The position numbers were made by a program, and so were the translations under genes. The notes beneath the pieces are model-generated. The model worked only from the letters and a program-made list of their open reading frames with translations. It ran no database searches and had not been told where the DNA came from. Shown here piece by piece: positions 45,064 to 55,966 of a stretch of 64,000 nt of DNA; within the stretch, counting starts at the first letter, position 1, and every line of letters begins with the position of its first letter. Source of the stretch: Leptidea sinapis (taxonomy: Eukaryota > Arthropoda > Insecta > Lepidoptera > Pieridae); contig NC_066276.1 of assembly GCF_905404315.1 (NCBI RefSeq), positions 14,588,001-14,652,000 of the forward strand, read 5' to 3'.

Positions 45064-48052
45064 CTACACTGCTTGTATAAAACCTAACTTCTTATAAAAA
45101 ATCAACTCCCATCGCTTGAGTTTTGCGATCGGTGCGTCTCTGTCAATCTTTTTGCTATGCTTGTACTTCCTGAAGAAGTGCCCGTCGACTTTGATCCTCT
45201 GATCGCAGTTCTCCCTGGAGTCTGGCACTTCGTCCACGTCAGTAGCCGCATGTGAACGTGGGTAGAACAACCATCGCTTGGACCCGAGGCCATCACGTTT
45301 CAGAATATCTTGCACCCTGTCCAGGCGTTTCTTGGTCGACAAATATTTGGTGGTGCTTTTCTTGTGGCTACTTGCTGAAATAAACGAAAGTTCATAAACC
45401 AATTCAAAAATATAATATGAAATCAATATTTAAATTTAATTTCAAAGCCAAAATTATTTATTCAATAAAGAACATAAAATGACACTGTGTAATGTTTTAG
45501 TATTTAATTTACCATCTACCATTAATTCGGAGAAGCTTTAAGAGTAAACGTTGAGGAGGCAAGAATTTCGTTGCCACTAAAGAAAAAAACTTTCAACAGC
45601 TTTTTAATTCGACTAATCGATTCAAATTAAAATGACTCATTCCAACCTTAGAATCTTCCCTTACATATAACTTTTTATTTATTTTTAAACATTGATTTTA
45701 TTTGAGGAATAATTTGTAAGAACTATGTTTGAAAATAACTGAGGTTCTGAATTTAAGCAGTGTAAAAGAATAACCCCTATAATAACTGTTTGTAAAAGAG
45801 ATCTTTTAGAAAGTATTATAAATCTAACTTAAAAGTACAGTAATTGTATGACTGTATGTTGCTGCCATCGATACAACATGCCTATTCATTTACCAATAAC
45901 CTACCTCATATTTGCATTTGGAGCATGTTCATCCTTTCGCTATCATGAAGAAGTGTACTTACTTTTTAAATATAAGATGCGAAAAGCATCCAAGAAGCTT
46001 GGTTCTCTTCTTTTGAGCTCTCGGGTGGTAGCTGAGTGACTTCGACTGTGACTGTGAGACCGTGACCGTGAATGGGAGACTGACCGCGACCGTGACTGTG
46101 ATCGATCTGATTGTGACGTTCTGCTCCTTGATCTTTTATCTCTTCTAGCCGTGCGTGTTTTTGAGCGGCTTCTGAGTAATTTACAATAAATTAAGTACTG
46201 CTTTTCAAAATATAATTCTACAATATGTTAAAATTTATATATACAGAAACTTACAATAAATTATTAAAACTCTCGAGAGACTTTATTTACTTATTTATTT
46301 ATACGGCTTTACTCACGTTGTATCGGTTTCTCACAAACTGCTGGAAGCCATAGAAATCGATTGTCGACTTAATTTTAATAGAGATAAGGGTTGGACTCTG
46401 CCACCTACATGGAAACCAGTGTTATAAAACGCATCTCGCAATGAGACCCATAGTGCCGATGATCACGTAGTGAATACATAGTGAGTGACACCGTGCTCGT
46501 TATCTCTACCGGCGCAAAACGTACCCCCCGCCCTGTCCAGCCGCGCATTACGAGCACAAGTCCGCAGTAAGAGACAGCACGTCATTGCTCACCCACTAGA
46601 CTCACCCTGATGAAGAACCTCCGAATGTTCCGAAACTAGTCGGTACCCACACCGATAAAACGTGATTTAAGCCGTATTAATAAATAAGAAACGAACATTA
46701 TATAACAGAAATTATATAAGATTGAAGTATAACAAGTTTGGGGTTGAATCAGTCAAATCCGTGCATATGCAATGCCTCCTTTATGTGGTCAGCTACATAA
46801 TATGTTGCTAAGAATAACCATGAGGTCCAAATTTGAGTCCTCCAATCTGGTACTACGTAGGTTTTTAAGGCACTCCGTTTTAATCGTAGCAGAAGTTTAA
46901 ATATTATTATTATTAAATTTGGCTAGAAGCCTAATTAGCAATGCATTGTTGAAGATGGACAGCCAGACAAAAAAATGCCTATTCTGGAGATTAAACATTT
47001 TTTTCCAACAATGGCGAGTAGTTTTTTTAATATGAACTTCCGTACAACCTCTTATAATCTATGCATTCCAATAATATGACAGCAAAAAGCTGGTTTTATT
47101 CTCAGTTCTTAACTGACGTTTGTTCTTTTCTCATATTATATATATTTTATCCTTAGCGACTCTTCGTAACCATTTCGTAACCCACTCCCACTCAACACCT
47201 TAACGTGGAGAGGATGCCTGAAAAACAGCGCTGCATGGAAACATAAATCGATTATTCCATGACAGGTGAAACTGAGTCTTTGCCTTTTGCCTATTGTTTC
47301 ATCGCGTAGCCAAATTATTCATTTTATTTTCTTTTTTTACGTATCACACATGATATGGAGATAGAAATTAATTATTTATTGCAACGTGTCTAATTTTCCA
47401 GGATCCTGGAGTATTATTACCATTTCGCTGCAACTGGTAGGATTTAATTATAGTTGATCGATGTTATAACAACAACTCCTGTTTGCATTGAATTTTTTCC
47501 CCCCCGACCCACTAGCCACTCTACTACATAAATTAACTTAATAAAAATCCAATGTCCTGATGTTAGTGCCCAGTGAACTCCTAAGCTAATGAACGGTTTT
47601 TTATTGGGATTACTTCATGGCGTGAAGTTTAATCCAAATTGAGAGATAGGATAGTTTTTAAATCGTTTTGAGACCCATATTTTTTTTTTCCAATATTTAT
47701 TTTATAGGAACATAATATTTTCAATTAGATAATTTAAAGACGCACGGTTTGACAGTTTTGCTGTGAAACAATTTCATTATAACAACAGGGAGAAAGCATA
47801 TTTTACGAAATAATTCTTGATGTTATGAAATATTATTGATAAATTCATAAAATGCAGTATTTTATTTATTATGTACAGAACGTCTGTCGGGGCAGCTAGT
47901 AATAATTTTATGTAATACTACCTTTTGTTCGATTTATCCTCATGTATTGTGTTCAAGTCATAATAGTCTCCAAACCCATCCCCATGGTCAGGAAAATTAT
48001 CTGCTTGTCTTGAATTAAACGCAGAAGGGTATGAGTAATTATATGCTTCCAT
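45064..48052 (-). CDS. RS-domain protein, three exons (216 residues predicted)
   Basis: Host gene candidate. Exon 1 (48052-47922): ATG, 43 codons (MEAYNYSYPSAFNSRQADNF...), acidic and aromatic, donor AAAAG|GTAGTA. Exon 2 (46171-45963): acceptor TTACTCAG, 69 codons, strongly Arg/Ser/His-rich (RSQSRSRSVSHSRSRSHSHS), donor AAAAA|GTAAGT. Exon 3 (45374-45064): acceptor TTTATTTCAG, 102 codons, basic (ILKRDGLGSKRWLFYPRSHA; KLKRWELIFYKKLGFIQAV) and TAG. Splice phases match at both junctions (2 and 1), which is hard to get by chance. RS domains usually mark nuclear splicing-related proteins. The C-terminal part is not a family I recognise and there is no RRM. Introns are 1750 and 588 bases; intron 1 holds two mobile elements. 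Confidence 0.75.
46290..46687 (+). mobile_element. Fold-back element with hammerhead-like core (Penelope-like?)
   Basis: 398 bases with imperfect inverted ends of about 37 bases: left 46290-46327 (TTATTTATACGGCTTTACTC), right 46651-46687 (inverse, GTGATTTAAGCCGTATTAAT). Inside the right end lies CCTGATGAAG...CGAAACTAGTCGG, which resembles both the 3' region of Penelope-like retroelements and a hammerhead ribozyme. No coding capacity. It lies in intron 1 of the RS gene, on the opposite strand. Confidence 0.6.
46604..46644 (+). ncRNA. Hammerhead-ribozyme-like core
   Basis: Conserved core elements in order: stem I 5' strand ACC (46604-46606), CTGATGA (46607-46613), stem II GAAC (46615-46618) and GTTC (46627-46630), CGAAAC (46631-46636), a minimal stem III (AC/GT with TA loop), the cleavage-site triplet GTC (46639-46641) and GGT (46642-46644) pairing with ACC. 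The very short stem III is typical of Penelope-like elements and retrozymes. The closing pair of stem II is A-C, a weakness. Activity is unproven. Confidence 0.5.
47520..47899 (+). mobile_element. Helitron-like element A, copy 2 (unoccupied by B)
   Basis: Matches A1 from AAAATCCAATGTCCTGATG to GTCTGTCGGGGCAGCTAG|T. TTTATTTATTATGTACAGAA is uninterrupted, giving the empty site for B. It lies in intron 1 of the RS gene, ending 22 bases from the exon 1 junction. Confidence 0.8.
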
Positions 48053-48739
48053 TTTATATCATTACACTGTTTAAATTTTTTATGTAAAAATATTTTATGT
48101 TTTAATCCTTACTTCATTTGTATAGTGATGTCACTGTCAAATTTAATTTGTCATATATTATTTTTGAAAATGTCAAAGTGAGAAACAAGTGTTTATACTA
48201 TATTTGATAATATAATATTGTTTTTAAGTAACAAACAGTTGTGGTTTGTATAGAAGTCCACCTCCTACCTTCGGCATTCATCACTAGATGTGAAATAATT
48301 GAAAAATATCAGTAGCCATTTGTGGTCATTTTTCAACAAATTATACTCAGGTACTTATACGAATTCTTGATCAGTTATGTTAAAAAAAAACAATAACACA
48401 AAAAACTTGGGGGACCTCAATTACTCATAGATTACTTAAATATATTATAATAGGTCAAAAAAATTTTTTTTTCCACATAGTAGGTGTATTCTGTGAATTG
48501 TACCATTTGTTTATGGCTGGTTTTTGATGACATTTAAAAGGATACAAAAATAAATACTGCTAAAACTTTGTGACGTTTATTTATTGAAGTGTCAGTAAAA
48601 GTAGCACAAAATTGATTTCAGAGCTTTGAATCCGGGAAACAAATGAAAAAAAATATGATAAAGTTAAGAAAATTAGCACTAACCTTCATAACTACCTTTT
48701 TTGGTCTCTTCAGAATTCTTTAGGCACACTGCCTAAAGT
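48053..48739. other. 5' flank of the RS gene
   Basis: AT-rich upstream region. No clear TATA or GC box within 200 bases of the ATG. Any 5' UTR exon would lie here. No other gene. Confidence 0.35.
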
Positions 48740-48990
48740 GCCTGTGTAAGGTTAACATCAAGAGAGGACTGTCAAGAGTACTTGTCGCGTTTTTTGATCT
48801 TCTTCGTCGACCCTCGAAGATTGGTTACGGTTGGTGACCTGGTGCAGTGATATGTTGACAGGTATATCCAGATGTTCGGATATCTGATCCGACCATCTCT
48901 TCGAACTTCCACGTCTCGGTTTTTTCCCCTCTACCTACCCCGTCACCATCAGACCAGTCTTTCGAGAGTATCTTCGCTTCTTCGAGCAAT
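48740..48990 (-). pseudogene. LINE ORF2 C-terminal fragment
   Basis: The minus strand encodes GKKPRRGSSKRWSDQISEHL and HQVTNRNQ..SRVDE, the RGRPxxRWxDD type of motif near the end of many RTE/CR1-type LINE ORF2 proteins. It has several stops and no RT core. Confidence 0.5.
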
Positions 48991-49140
48991 GTGCCCGAAA
49001 TATAACAGGATTATTTGTAGGCAGACAGATCAGCTTGATCAGAAGTCCCAAAATTTCTAAAACAATTCGAATAAAGAAAAAATAGGCACTGGGAGAGTTT
49101 TGAGAAACTAAAAAATCACCTTATTGGGTTAAAATGATTT

Positions 49141-49507
49141 TATTAAATTTTTTCAATGTACCCTCCACCAGCCTCTGTACAAAGTATCATGCGTCTAAAC
49201 AAGTGTTCGAAACAGTTTTTCTAGTTTCAGACACCTCTTCTACAACGATCTTAACCCCTGTGAGCGCATTTTCCGGTGACGAAAACTGGATCCCTTTCAG
49301 TGGTTTTTTTATTTTAGGGAATAAATAGAAGTCACACAGTGCTAGATCACCATTGTAATGAGGGTGACCCGTGACTTTGACCGGATGTAGTGTCCATGAT
49401 ATTTTAAGCGCTGAGTTCGCGGGCACGCTTTCTGTGTGGCCTGGTACTATAATAGTTATGACACAAAACCCTTCACACATAATATTGTCTAGCCTAATAT
49501 TGGGCAT
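49141..49507 (-). pseudogene. Mariner-like transposase C-terminal fragment
   Basis: The minus strand reads HPHYNGDLALCDFYLFPKIK, the mariner block (YSPDLAPxDFxLFPxLK) with the third catalytic aspartate in GDLAL. PLKGIQFSSPENA follows. After a frameshift near 49200, FEHLFRRMILCTEAGGGYIE ends the protein as in mariners. The first two catalytic aspartates and the DNA-binding domain are absent. The N-terminal side decays into unrelated sequence. Confidence 0.75.
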
Positions 49508-49677
49508 ATATGCCTATGGGTGCCAGACAGTGATATATATATACGTGTTGTACATATGAAAAATATATCTTGAGTTTAAATATTACAAAATACGAGAAAA
49601 GCGAAAGAGAGTTGGTGACCGTATATAAACCGTCGAAATTTACGTACTATGAATTCGAAAACCGAAAACACATTGTT

Positions 49678-49737
49678 GGGCGAGGATTGAACCGGGGTCT
49701 CCGTGGTGAGAGTCAACTGTTCAATCTATAGCTACCC
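49678..49737 (-). repeat. tRNA-derived SINE head
   Basis: The minus strand has TGGGTAGCTATAGATTGAAC (box A-like) and CCCCGGTTCAATCCTCGCCC (box B-like), spaced as in a tRNA. The stems pair only partly. No SINE body or tail identified. Confidence 0.45.
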
Positions 49738-51024
49738 ACGCTTTATTATTTTAAAAAAGTTGAAAAAAAACCTTTTTAAACAATTCTTGAGTATACAACT
49801 TGCATATAAAACATACCTTTCAATCCACATAATTATCAAAAATAGTCACTAATTGATGTCATTGTACCTAATCCTGTCATTGATACACCAAAAGTAAGGA
49901 CATTTATAAGCGTAACAAATATGCCGGCACCCAAATTTGTACATTAAATTTACATTTATAATTGATATCAAATTAATCTGAGATCAATTTAAACGAAAGA
50001 GGAAAAATCGAAGAGAAATTAAGAATCAATGATTGCTTAATGGTTCCCTCCATTAGAGGGTTTGAGATTCAGGAACGATTTTATGTGGGAAGGAAAATTT
50101 TTAACTATTCTTAAGTTTGTGTCAACGATGCCCAAACTACTGGAAATTATATTTTTGATTTTACCATTAAACATTAATATAAATTTCAAAGAACTTGCAG
50201 AAACTATATTTAAGATTAATGCCCCGTTATACCACATGCTACCTTTGACTGTCAAAATGAAAAAGAAAATGACGGTATTATACTTAATTAAACATTAACT
50301 TTAAGGATGCTTTGTGTAACTGGCGGTTTGAGTGTTCTTATTAGTTGTGATTTTAATTAGGTTTAATAAAGGTGATTATGATAATCTTAATAAAATTACA
50401 AAGAGAAATAACTAAGCTTTGCATAAGTACTTATTTTAATGAGGAGATGATAAAAATTTATATAAATCATTAATTGTTTTTTGTCATTTAAGAATTTCAT
50501 AGATACCTTTGTGTTTAAAATGTGTTGAAAACAAATCTTATGTCTTTATAAAACTACGAAACAAAGTAATAAATAAATTTTATTACTTTATAGGATTAAA
50601 TTCGTAGATATTTTTCCCATTGATTTTAATATCATACAATATGTCTGTTCCATTTGTTTTACATCCGATGAAGTCTACAGAGGTAAGACGGAATACGCTC
50701 TTTAACTTTGATTGAAGTAACGCGCTTTTCTCAATATTTTAATATTCAGGAAACTTTCAGCACATTTAAAATTCTTCTATACATTTAATTTCTCACTGCT
50801 TCTTATTATAAACATAAAATTATTTTAAAATGGTTTAAAACCTAGTTTCTATGGCGACAAAGAATCTCCGCAAATAATAAAAGACTGCTCGGGCAATAAA
50901 CAAAACATTATTACATTCTTTTGCTAATAGATATGATAAATATTAATATGAGCTTATAAATAGAACACACTAGATTAAAAAAATTGCGCTTCAAAGTATT
51001 GTGCGTACAAAGCATACATGTCAG
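49738..51024. other. Gene-free stretch
   Basis: Two overlapping opposite-strand frames at 50037-50298 have no recognisable domain. Otherwise AT-rich. Confidence 0.4.
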
Positions 51025-52154
51025 AAGTGAAACTTCTTTGGCAAACTAATTTTTAAATCTCATTTATATTTATACTAATCTGTTCTCTAAATATATATAT
51101 ATATATATATGTTTTTGTCAATATTACAAATTATTAATTAATTTTATTAAATTAAAATTTAGAATAAATAATTTTTGAAATATCTTTATTTTATGCCAAA
51201 TGAAAAGATAACTATAAAATTCTCAAATCACAAGTGCCAAATTAAAACGCCACATGTTATTTGTAAATATTAAAATATTCTAACCTTCAAGCGAATTAAC
51301 ATAAAAAAGTGTATATTAACAAAAAGATAACAAATATATTACTTAAAAGTGTGAAACTTAAGTGAAACTTCTTTGACCAACTAATTTTTAAATCTCATTT
51401 ATATTTCTACTAATCTGTTCTAAAACTTAGAAAAGATATGTATCGGGCGTCGGATATTCATTTTTAAAGAGCAGTTTTATTACACAATATTTAACACATT
51501 TTTTTTACTAGGTACTTTTTAATTGACAATACAACGTTTGCTGGGTCAGCTAGTAAATAAATAAAAAAGATCTGCATTTACTGTAGTACAAGTCGTTATG
51601 CGATAGAATTGCCATCTAAAGTTCTAATATTTAACTACTAAACGAATACCTCAACCAATAGCGCGTATTTTTCTTGATATCCTTTTCTCTCTCGCTCTCT
51701 TCCAACTCTCGCTCCATGACTTTGTGCTTTTTTTTATGACAATATGGGACGAGACCACAGTACGTTCAGCGGATGGTAATTGATACGCCCTGCCCATTAC
51801 AATGCAGTGACGCTCAGGATTCTTGAAAAACCCAAATATTCTGAGATTGACTTAAGATTAATAAGGTAAAGTGTCGTTTGTCCAGTAATTTCACTAGCTA
51901 CGGCGCCCTTCAGACCGAAACACAGTAATGCTTACACATTACTTAGTCGCCATCCTGTGCAAAGGAGCCTCCCACTGGTAAGCCCACCGTAGCTTCATGC
52001 TACGTTCGCCCTTTCTCACTATCTCTCAATCAGTCTCAATCGCTCTCTCCCTCTTCTTGGACAAAAACGTCCCACATTTTCGTGTCACTAATATTATTAT
52101 TATTGCATTTCAATCGTAAAGAATTACCCTCATGCGCTCAAAGAAGTTTCACTT
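51025..52154. mobile_element. Element D with AAGTGAAACTTCTTTG ends
   Basis: AAGTGAAACTTCTTTG occurs at 51025 and 51360 (within a 60-base direct repeat) and inverted at 52136-52154, giving possible 16-19-base terminal inverted repeats. Inside are an (AT)n tract (51089-51111), a Helitron C 3' end (51524-51553), a pyrimidine-rich block (51690-51720, continuing 52010-52060) and R copy 10. No transposase. Confidence 0.5.
51728..51980 (-). repeat. R repeat copy 10
   Basis: From the T-run, TATGACAATATGGGACGAGA, to AAAGGAGCCTCCCACTGGTA. It interrupts element D: the pyrimidine-rich block continues beyond it. Confidence 0.9.
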
Positions 52155-52490
52155 CAAAAATTACTACGATCATTATTAACTACAACTATCGTCTTTTTTG
52201 ATCTACAATACTATCTTGCAGATGTTCATGGCATCATAATTATCCGAAAGATAGGGTAATTTTAGCCTGGCCATTTTCGTTATAATAGATATGACGTAAG
52301 ATAAGAATAGGTGACAACCTACAACAATTTGGTTAACGGCCATTCCCAATGTACTATCTACAGATAGAGGTAAATTACTCCCTTCTACTGTCAGTAATTA
52401 GCTGTCAATAATCTGAAGCTGTCCCTTTTTTTTATTTTTATTTTTTTTATGGAATAGGAAGACAAACGAGCCAAACGAGGTGTTAAGTGA

Positions 52491-53250
52491 TCACCGCCAC
52501 CCACACTCTCTTGCAACACCAGAGGAATCACAAGAGCGTTGTCGGCCTTTAAGGAAGGTGTACGCGCTTTTCTTGAAGTTACCCATGTCGTATCGTCCCG
52601 GAAACACCGCACAAGGAAGCTCATTCCACAGCTTCGTAGTACGAGGAAGAAAGCTCCTTGAAAACCGCACTGTGGAGGACCGCCATACATCCAGATGGTG
52701 GGGATGATATCGTAACTTGTGGCGTGTCGTGCGAAGGTGAAATTCGGCGGCAAGAATCAGGTTGAACAAGTCTTCGGAACACTCCCCGTGATAAATGCGG
52801 AAGAAGTCACACAATGAAGCGACGTCTCTACGGAACGCCAAGTGATCCAGCCGTTCACAGAGTGCTAGGTCCTCGACAATTCAAGCTGCTCTGCGTTGCA
52901 CACGGTCAAATGGATCGAGCTGATACTGGGGTGCGCCAGACCAGAGATGACAGCAATACTCCATGTGAGGCCGGACCTGCGCTTTGTAGAGCGCTAGAAT
53001 GTGGGCCGGCTTGAAGTATTGCCGTGCTCTATTTATGACGCCCAGTTTCTTCGAAGCCAATTTGGCTTTGCCCTCCTGATGGCCACGGAATTGGCAATCG
53101 ATCGAGATTTCGAGACCCAGTATTCCGATACTAGGCTATGCTTTAAGCGAGGCTTTAAGGGAAGTGTTCTCGAAGAGCGGTGATACGGCAAATGGGGTTT
53201 TTTTAGTGGTAAACGCGCAAACTTGAGTCTTCTGGGGGTTAAATTGGACA
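52491..53250 (-). pseudogene. LINE F2 ORF2 C-terminal region
   Basis: Encodes the C-terminal LINE domain: LRRDVASLC-like (AFRRDVASLCDFFRIYHGEC), HLRTTRHKLRYHPHHLDVWR and the final KKSAYTFLKGRQRSCDSSGV. Several changes relative to F1. The front end is cut by insertion of G at 53250. Confidence 0.8.
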
Positions 53251-53255
53251 AGGTT
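53250..53255. repeat. Target-site duplication of LINE G, left
   Basis: AAGGTT, repeated at 54253-54258. In F1 the same place reads GACAAGGTTCAACTT without interruption. Confidence 0.85.
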
Positions 53256-54044
53256 GACATCAATGACATTACCCAACATGCGCAAAAGGATCTTAATGTT
53301 CTTTCCAATTGGTTACAATCAAATCTACTTACAATTAATGGTACAAAGACTTCTTATATTATCTTTATTGCGAAGAACAAACCAATACCTCCCTATAAAC
53401 CCTTAAAAGTAAATGATGTACCCTTAACAGAAAAGCACGTTGAGAAATATTTGGGATTACTATTGGACAGTGAACTGACATGGGGCGCCCATATTGAATA
53501 TTTTAAAAAGAAACTCTCTTCTCTGCTGGGTTCACTTCGTGGCATAGTTCGTTCGATACCCCGCAAAGTTAGAATACTTATCTATAATTCATTAGTTAAA
53601 TCACACCTTACATATCTAATTGAAATATGGGGCAGTGCTCAAAAAACCAAGTTAGCTGAATTGCAAACAATACAAAATAGACTCATAAAAATGTTATTCC
53701 ATTTCGCTTATTTAACACCTACTTCTAAAATATACAAACAAACTAAAATCATGAACATAAAACAACTTTACACATACCATACATGTATACTGATACAAAA
53801 AATTCTACATAATTCCATCCATACATCAATCTTACTCACCCAAACTAAACATGCGTCTAAATGCAGCACGAGACGAGCCAGCTACTTGATACTACCTAAG
53901 ACAAGAACAAATTACGGCAAGCGTATGTTTATTTACGAGGGCGCACAACTTTTTAATAGTCTACCTTCATCTCTCAAAAAGATTAGGTCACTAAAAACAT
54001 TTAAACGTGAGCTATCAGACTATATTGTTTCAAAGTTTTTATAA
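53256..54044 (+). CDS. LINE G ORF2 C-terminal part (open)
   Basis: 262 codons of the region after the RT catalytic core: DLNVLSNWLQSNLLTINGTK, VEKYLGLLLDSELTWGAHIE, then a C-terminal domain ending GAQLFNSLPSSLKKIRSLKT. An apparent in-frame ATG at 53223 lies in reversed F2 sequence and is an artefact of the junction. With no RT core it has no replication activity. Stop at 54042-54044. Confidence 0.85.
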   Translation, partial: DINDITQHAQKDLNVLSNWLQSNLLTINGTKTSYIIFIAKNKPIPPYKPLKVNDVPLTEKHVEKYLGLLLDSELTWGAHIEYFKKKLSSLLGSLRGIVRSIPRKVRILIYNSLVKSHLTYLIEIWGSAQKTKLAELQTIQNRLIKMLFHFAYLTPTSKIYKQTKIMNIKQLYTYHTCILIQKILHNSIHTSILLTQTKHASKCSTRRASYLILPKTRTNYGKRMFIYEGAQLFNSLPSSLKKIRSLKTFKRELSDYIVSKFL

Positions 54045-54252
54045 AACACATGTCTGAAATTGTTTGTTATGTGACAGTGCCCTGTAAAAGTGTGTAATCT
54101 TAATTTTTGTGAAGAAGAATAAGTACTATAATGTGTAATATGTATGTACTGAACATCTAAAGAACGGCGGATAAATTATTACATCATATTTTTATGTTCT
54201 CATGTAAGTGACAATATTATGTTTTTAATGAGAAATAAATATCTTTAAACGT
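53256..54252 (+). mobile_element. LINE G, 5'-truncated, inserted in F2
   Basis: 997 bases holding only the last part of ORF2 and a 3' UTR (CATGTAAGTGACAATATTAT ... AATGAGAAATAAATATC). Flanked by AAGGTT. Same family as the fragment at 3770-4050. The coding part is still open, suggesting a recent insertion. Confidence 0.9.
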
Positions 54253-54258
54253 AAGGTT
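54253..54258. repeat. Target-site duplication of LINE G, right
   Basis: AAGGTT, identical to 53250-53255. Confidence 0.85.
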
Positions 54259-55172
54259 CAACTTACCCCATTCCGCGACCTTCTCGAGAGAGGGCTCGAT
54301 AGAAGACACAAGTTTCTCCCGGCACTGGTTGCATGGCCCGTGTATACGGCATCACCAGTGCTGTCGTCTGCATAGCAATGTATGTTGGCGGTGTCCAACA
54401 TATCATTGATATGCAGAAGAAACAGCGTGGGAGATAGCACACAGCCTTGGGGCACTCCAGCGTTCATGGGCTTGGGATTCGAGCAATAACCGTCGACAAC
54501 GACCTGTATGCTGCGCCCAGTGAGGAAGCTGGAGGTCCACTTGCATAAGCTCTCGGGAAGCCCAAATGATGGAAGTTTTGCGAGGAGCGCCTTGTGCCAT
54601 ACACGATCAAAGGCCTTCGCTATATCCAGACCAACTGCCAGGCCTTCCCCCTTGCTTTCAATAGCCGCCGCCCATCTATGTGTTAGGTATACCAGAAGAT
54701 CGCCAGTCGACCGACCCTCAAGGTATACCAAGAGCTGGCGGTTAATTATGCTCTCCATGATTTTGGAGAGTAGGGAGGTAATAGCAATAGGCCTGTAGTT
54801 TGCCGGATCCGAACTGTCTCCTTTTTTTGGGATCGGATGGACAAGGGCTGACTTCCATGAATCAGGGACTACGCCTTTTGAATAAGAGTGCCGGAATAAA
54901 CGCGTTAGCACCGGCGTCAACTCAGGGGCACACATTCTAAGCACGATTAGAGAAATGCCATCCGGCCCGCTCGACTTCAGGACGTCAGGAGACGTCCTAC
55001 GAAAACAGAGCTCGCCTAACAGTTTTCTGTCGGAACTGTACTTCAGGCATGGAGCTCTGACACCGCGGGATGGTCGGCGGTGTTTTTCCATTGTTGTCAA
55101 GACTCGAGTTGGAGGCAAAAAGAGTGCACAGGAGATCGGCTTTCTCTTTTGCCGTATGGGCCAGGGTGTCAT
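54258..55172 (-). pseudogene. LINE F2 reverse transcriptase (deleted)
   Basis: RT motifs: VKSSGPDGIS-like (LKSSGPDGISLIVLRM), SDPANYRPIAITS, VGLDIAKAFDRVWH, NAGVPQGCVLSPTLFLLHIN and IHCYADD. The tyrosine in ANYRPIA that F1 has lost to a stop is intact here. An in-frame loss of 14 codons removes HQLINDRQYGFRNG, and a 22-base deletion shifts the frame after YTGHA. Confidence 0.85.
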
Positions 55173-55210
55173 TCCTCATGTGCAACGGCGACATGGACGG
55201 CTGGTGGAAG

Positions 55211-55966
55211 TTACCAAGAGCAGCTTTCGACAACGACCAGAACTTGCGTGTTCCGGACGGGTAACTGGAAAGCTGCGGACAGACTATACGCCAATGCAAA
55301 ATTATGCACAGATCGCCCTGCGTAGTCTGTAGTAGGTGATCCAAGCCATTCGGCATTGTGCCCGTTGAAATCACCCAAGACTACGATTTCAGTGGAGGGG
55401 ATCTGAGAAAGCACGTCATCAAATGCCGCTTGAACGCAGCCCATGAGGTGATCCGTTTCTGCGTTACCACTATGGGACCTGTAGACACACGCATAGATGC
55501 GGACGCGGTCCTCTAAGTCTACGCGGAGCCAGAGAGTAGACAGGTCCCTACCCTCAAAATTGCCGAGACGGCGACAGCAGATATCCTCCCTAACGTACAC
55601 ACATACCCCGGCATGAGGCATGAAATTATGCTCAATTTTGTACCCGGGGTACGTTAAATATGACGTATCGCTAGGTCGAGATATCTGCGTCTCCGTAAGG
55701 AAACATAAGGCCGGCTGCGCCGTCTCAAGGTGGTGGTGGACGGCGTTTAAGTTGGAGTCAATTCCCCGGATATTACAAAAGTCCACATTAATCGTGGAGC
55801 GGGGTGCCGTGGTGTTGATGCCCTGTTTGTCCTGTGACATACGCGGTACTGTGCCTTCCCCAGAATACGAGGGGCAGCCCGGGCGCGAATGCTCGGGGAG
55901 GGATTCTCCGGCTCTACAAGAGCCAGTACCCTCCAGGGGTAATTTCTCTTTAAATACCGCTCTCAT
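55211..55966 (-). pseudogene. LINE F2 endonuclease (truncated)
   Basis: VDFCNIRGIDSNLNAVHHHL, FLTETQIS, GVCVYVRED and VVLGDFNGHNAEWLGSP are APE endonuclease motifs. After ALAYSLS the frame jumps into linker sequence because about 580 bases are deleted, so the end of the endonuclease (the SDH motif) is missing. Upstream residues MRAVFKEKLPLEG form an N-terminal extension. Confidence 0.85.

Noticed and set aside
50037..50298. Two opposite 72-78-codon frames
   Set aside because: Low-complexity AT-rich composition, overlapping on opposite strands and no recognisable motif.
51089..51111. (AT)n tract as a possible origin or attachment site
   Set aside because: A plain dinucleotide microsatellite.
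53223..54044. 273-codon ORF with its own ATG at 53223
   Set aside because: The first 11 codons are antisense LINE F2; the LINE G insert begins at 53256 after the AAGGTT duplication. The start is a junction artefact.
54955..55332. Plus-strand ORFs of 64-125 codons over LINE F1 and F2
   Set aside because: They are antisense shadows of GC-rich LINE coding sequence and recur at matching places in both copies.
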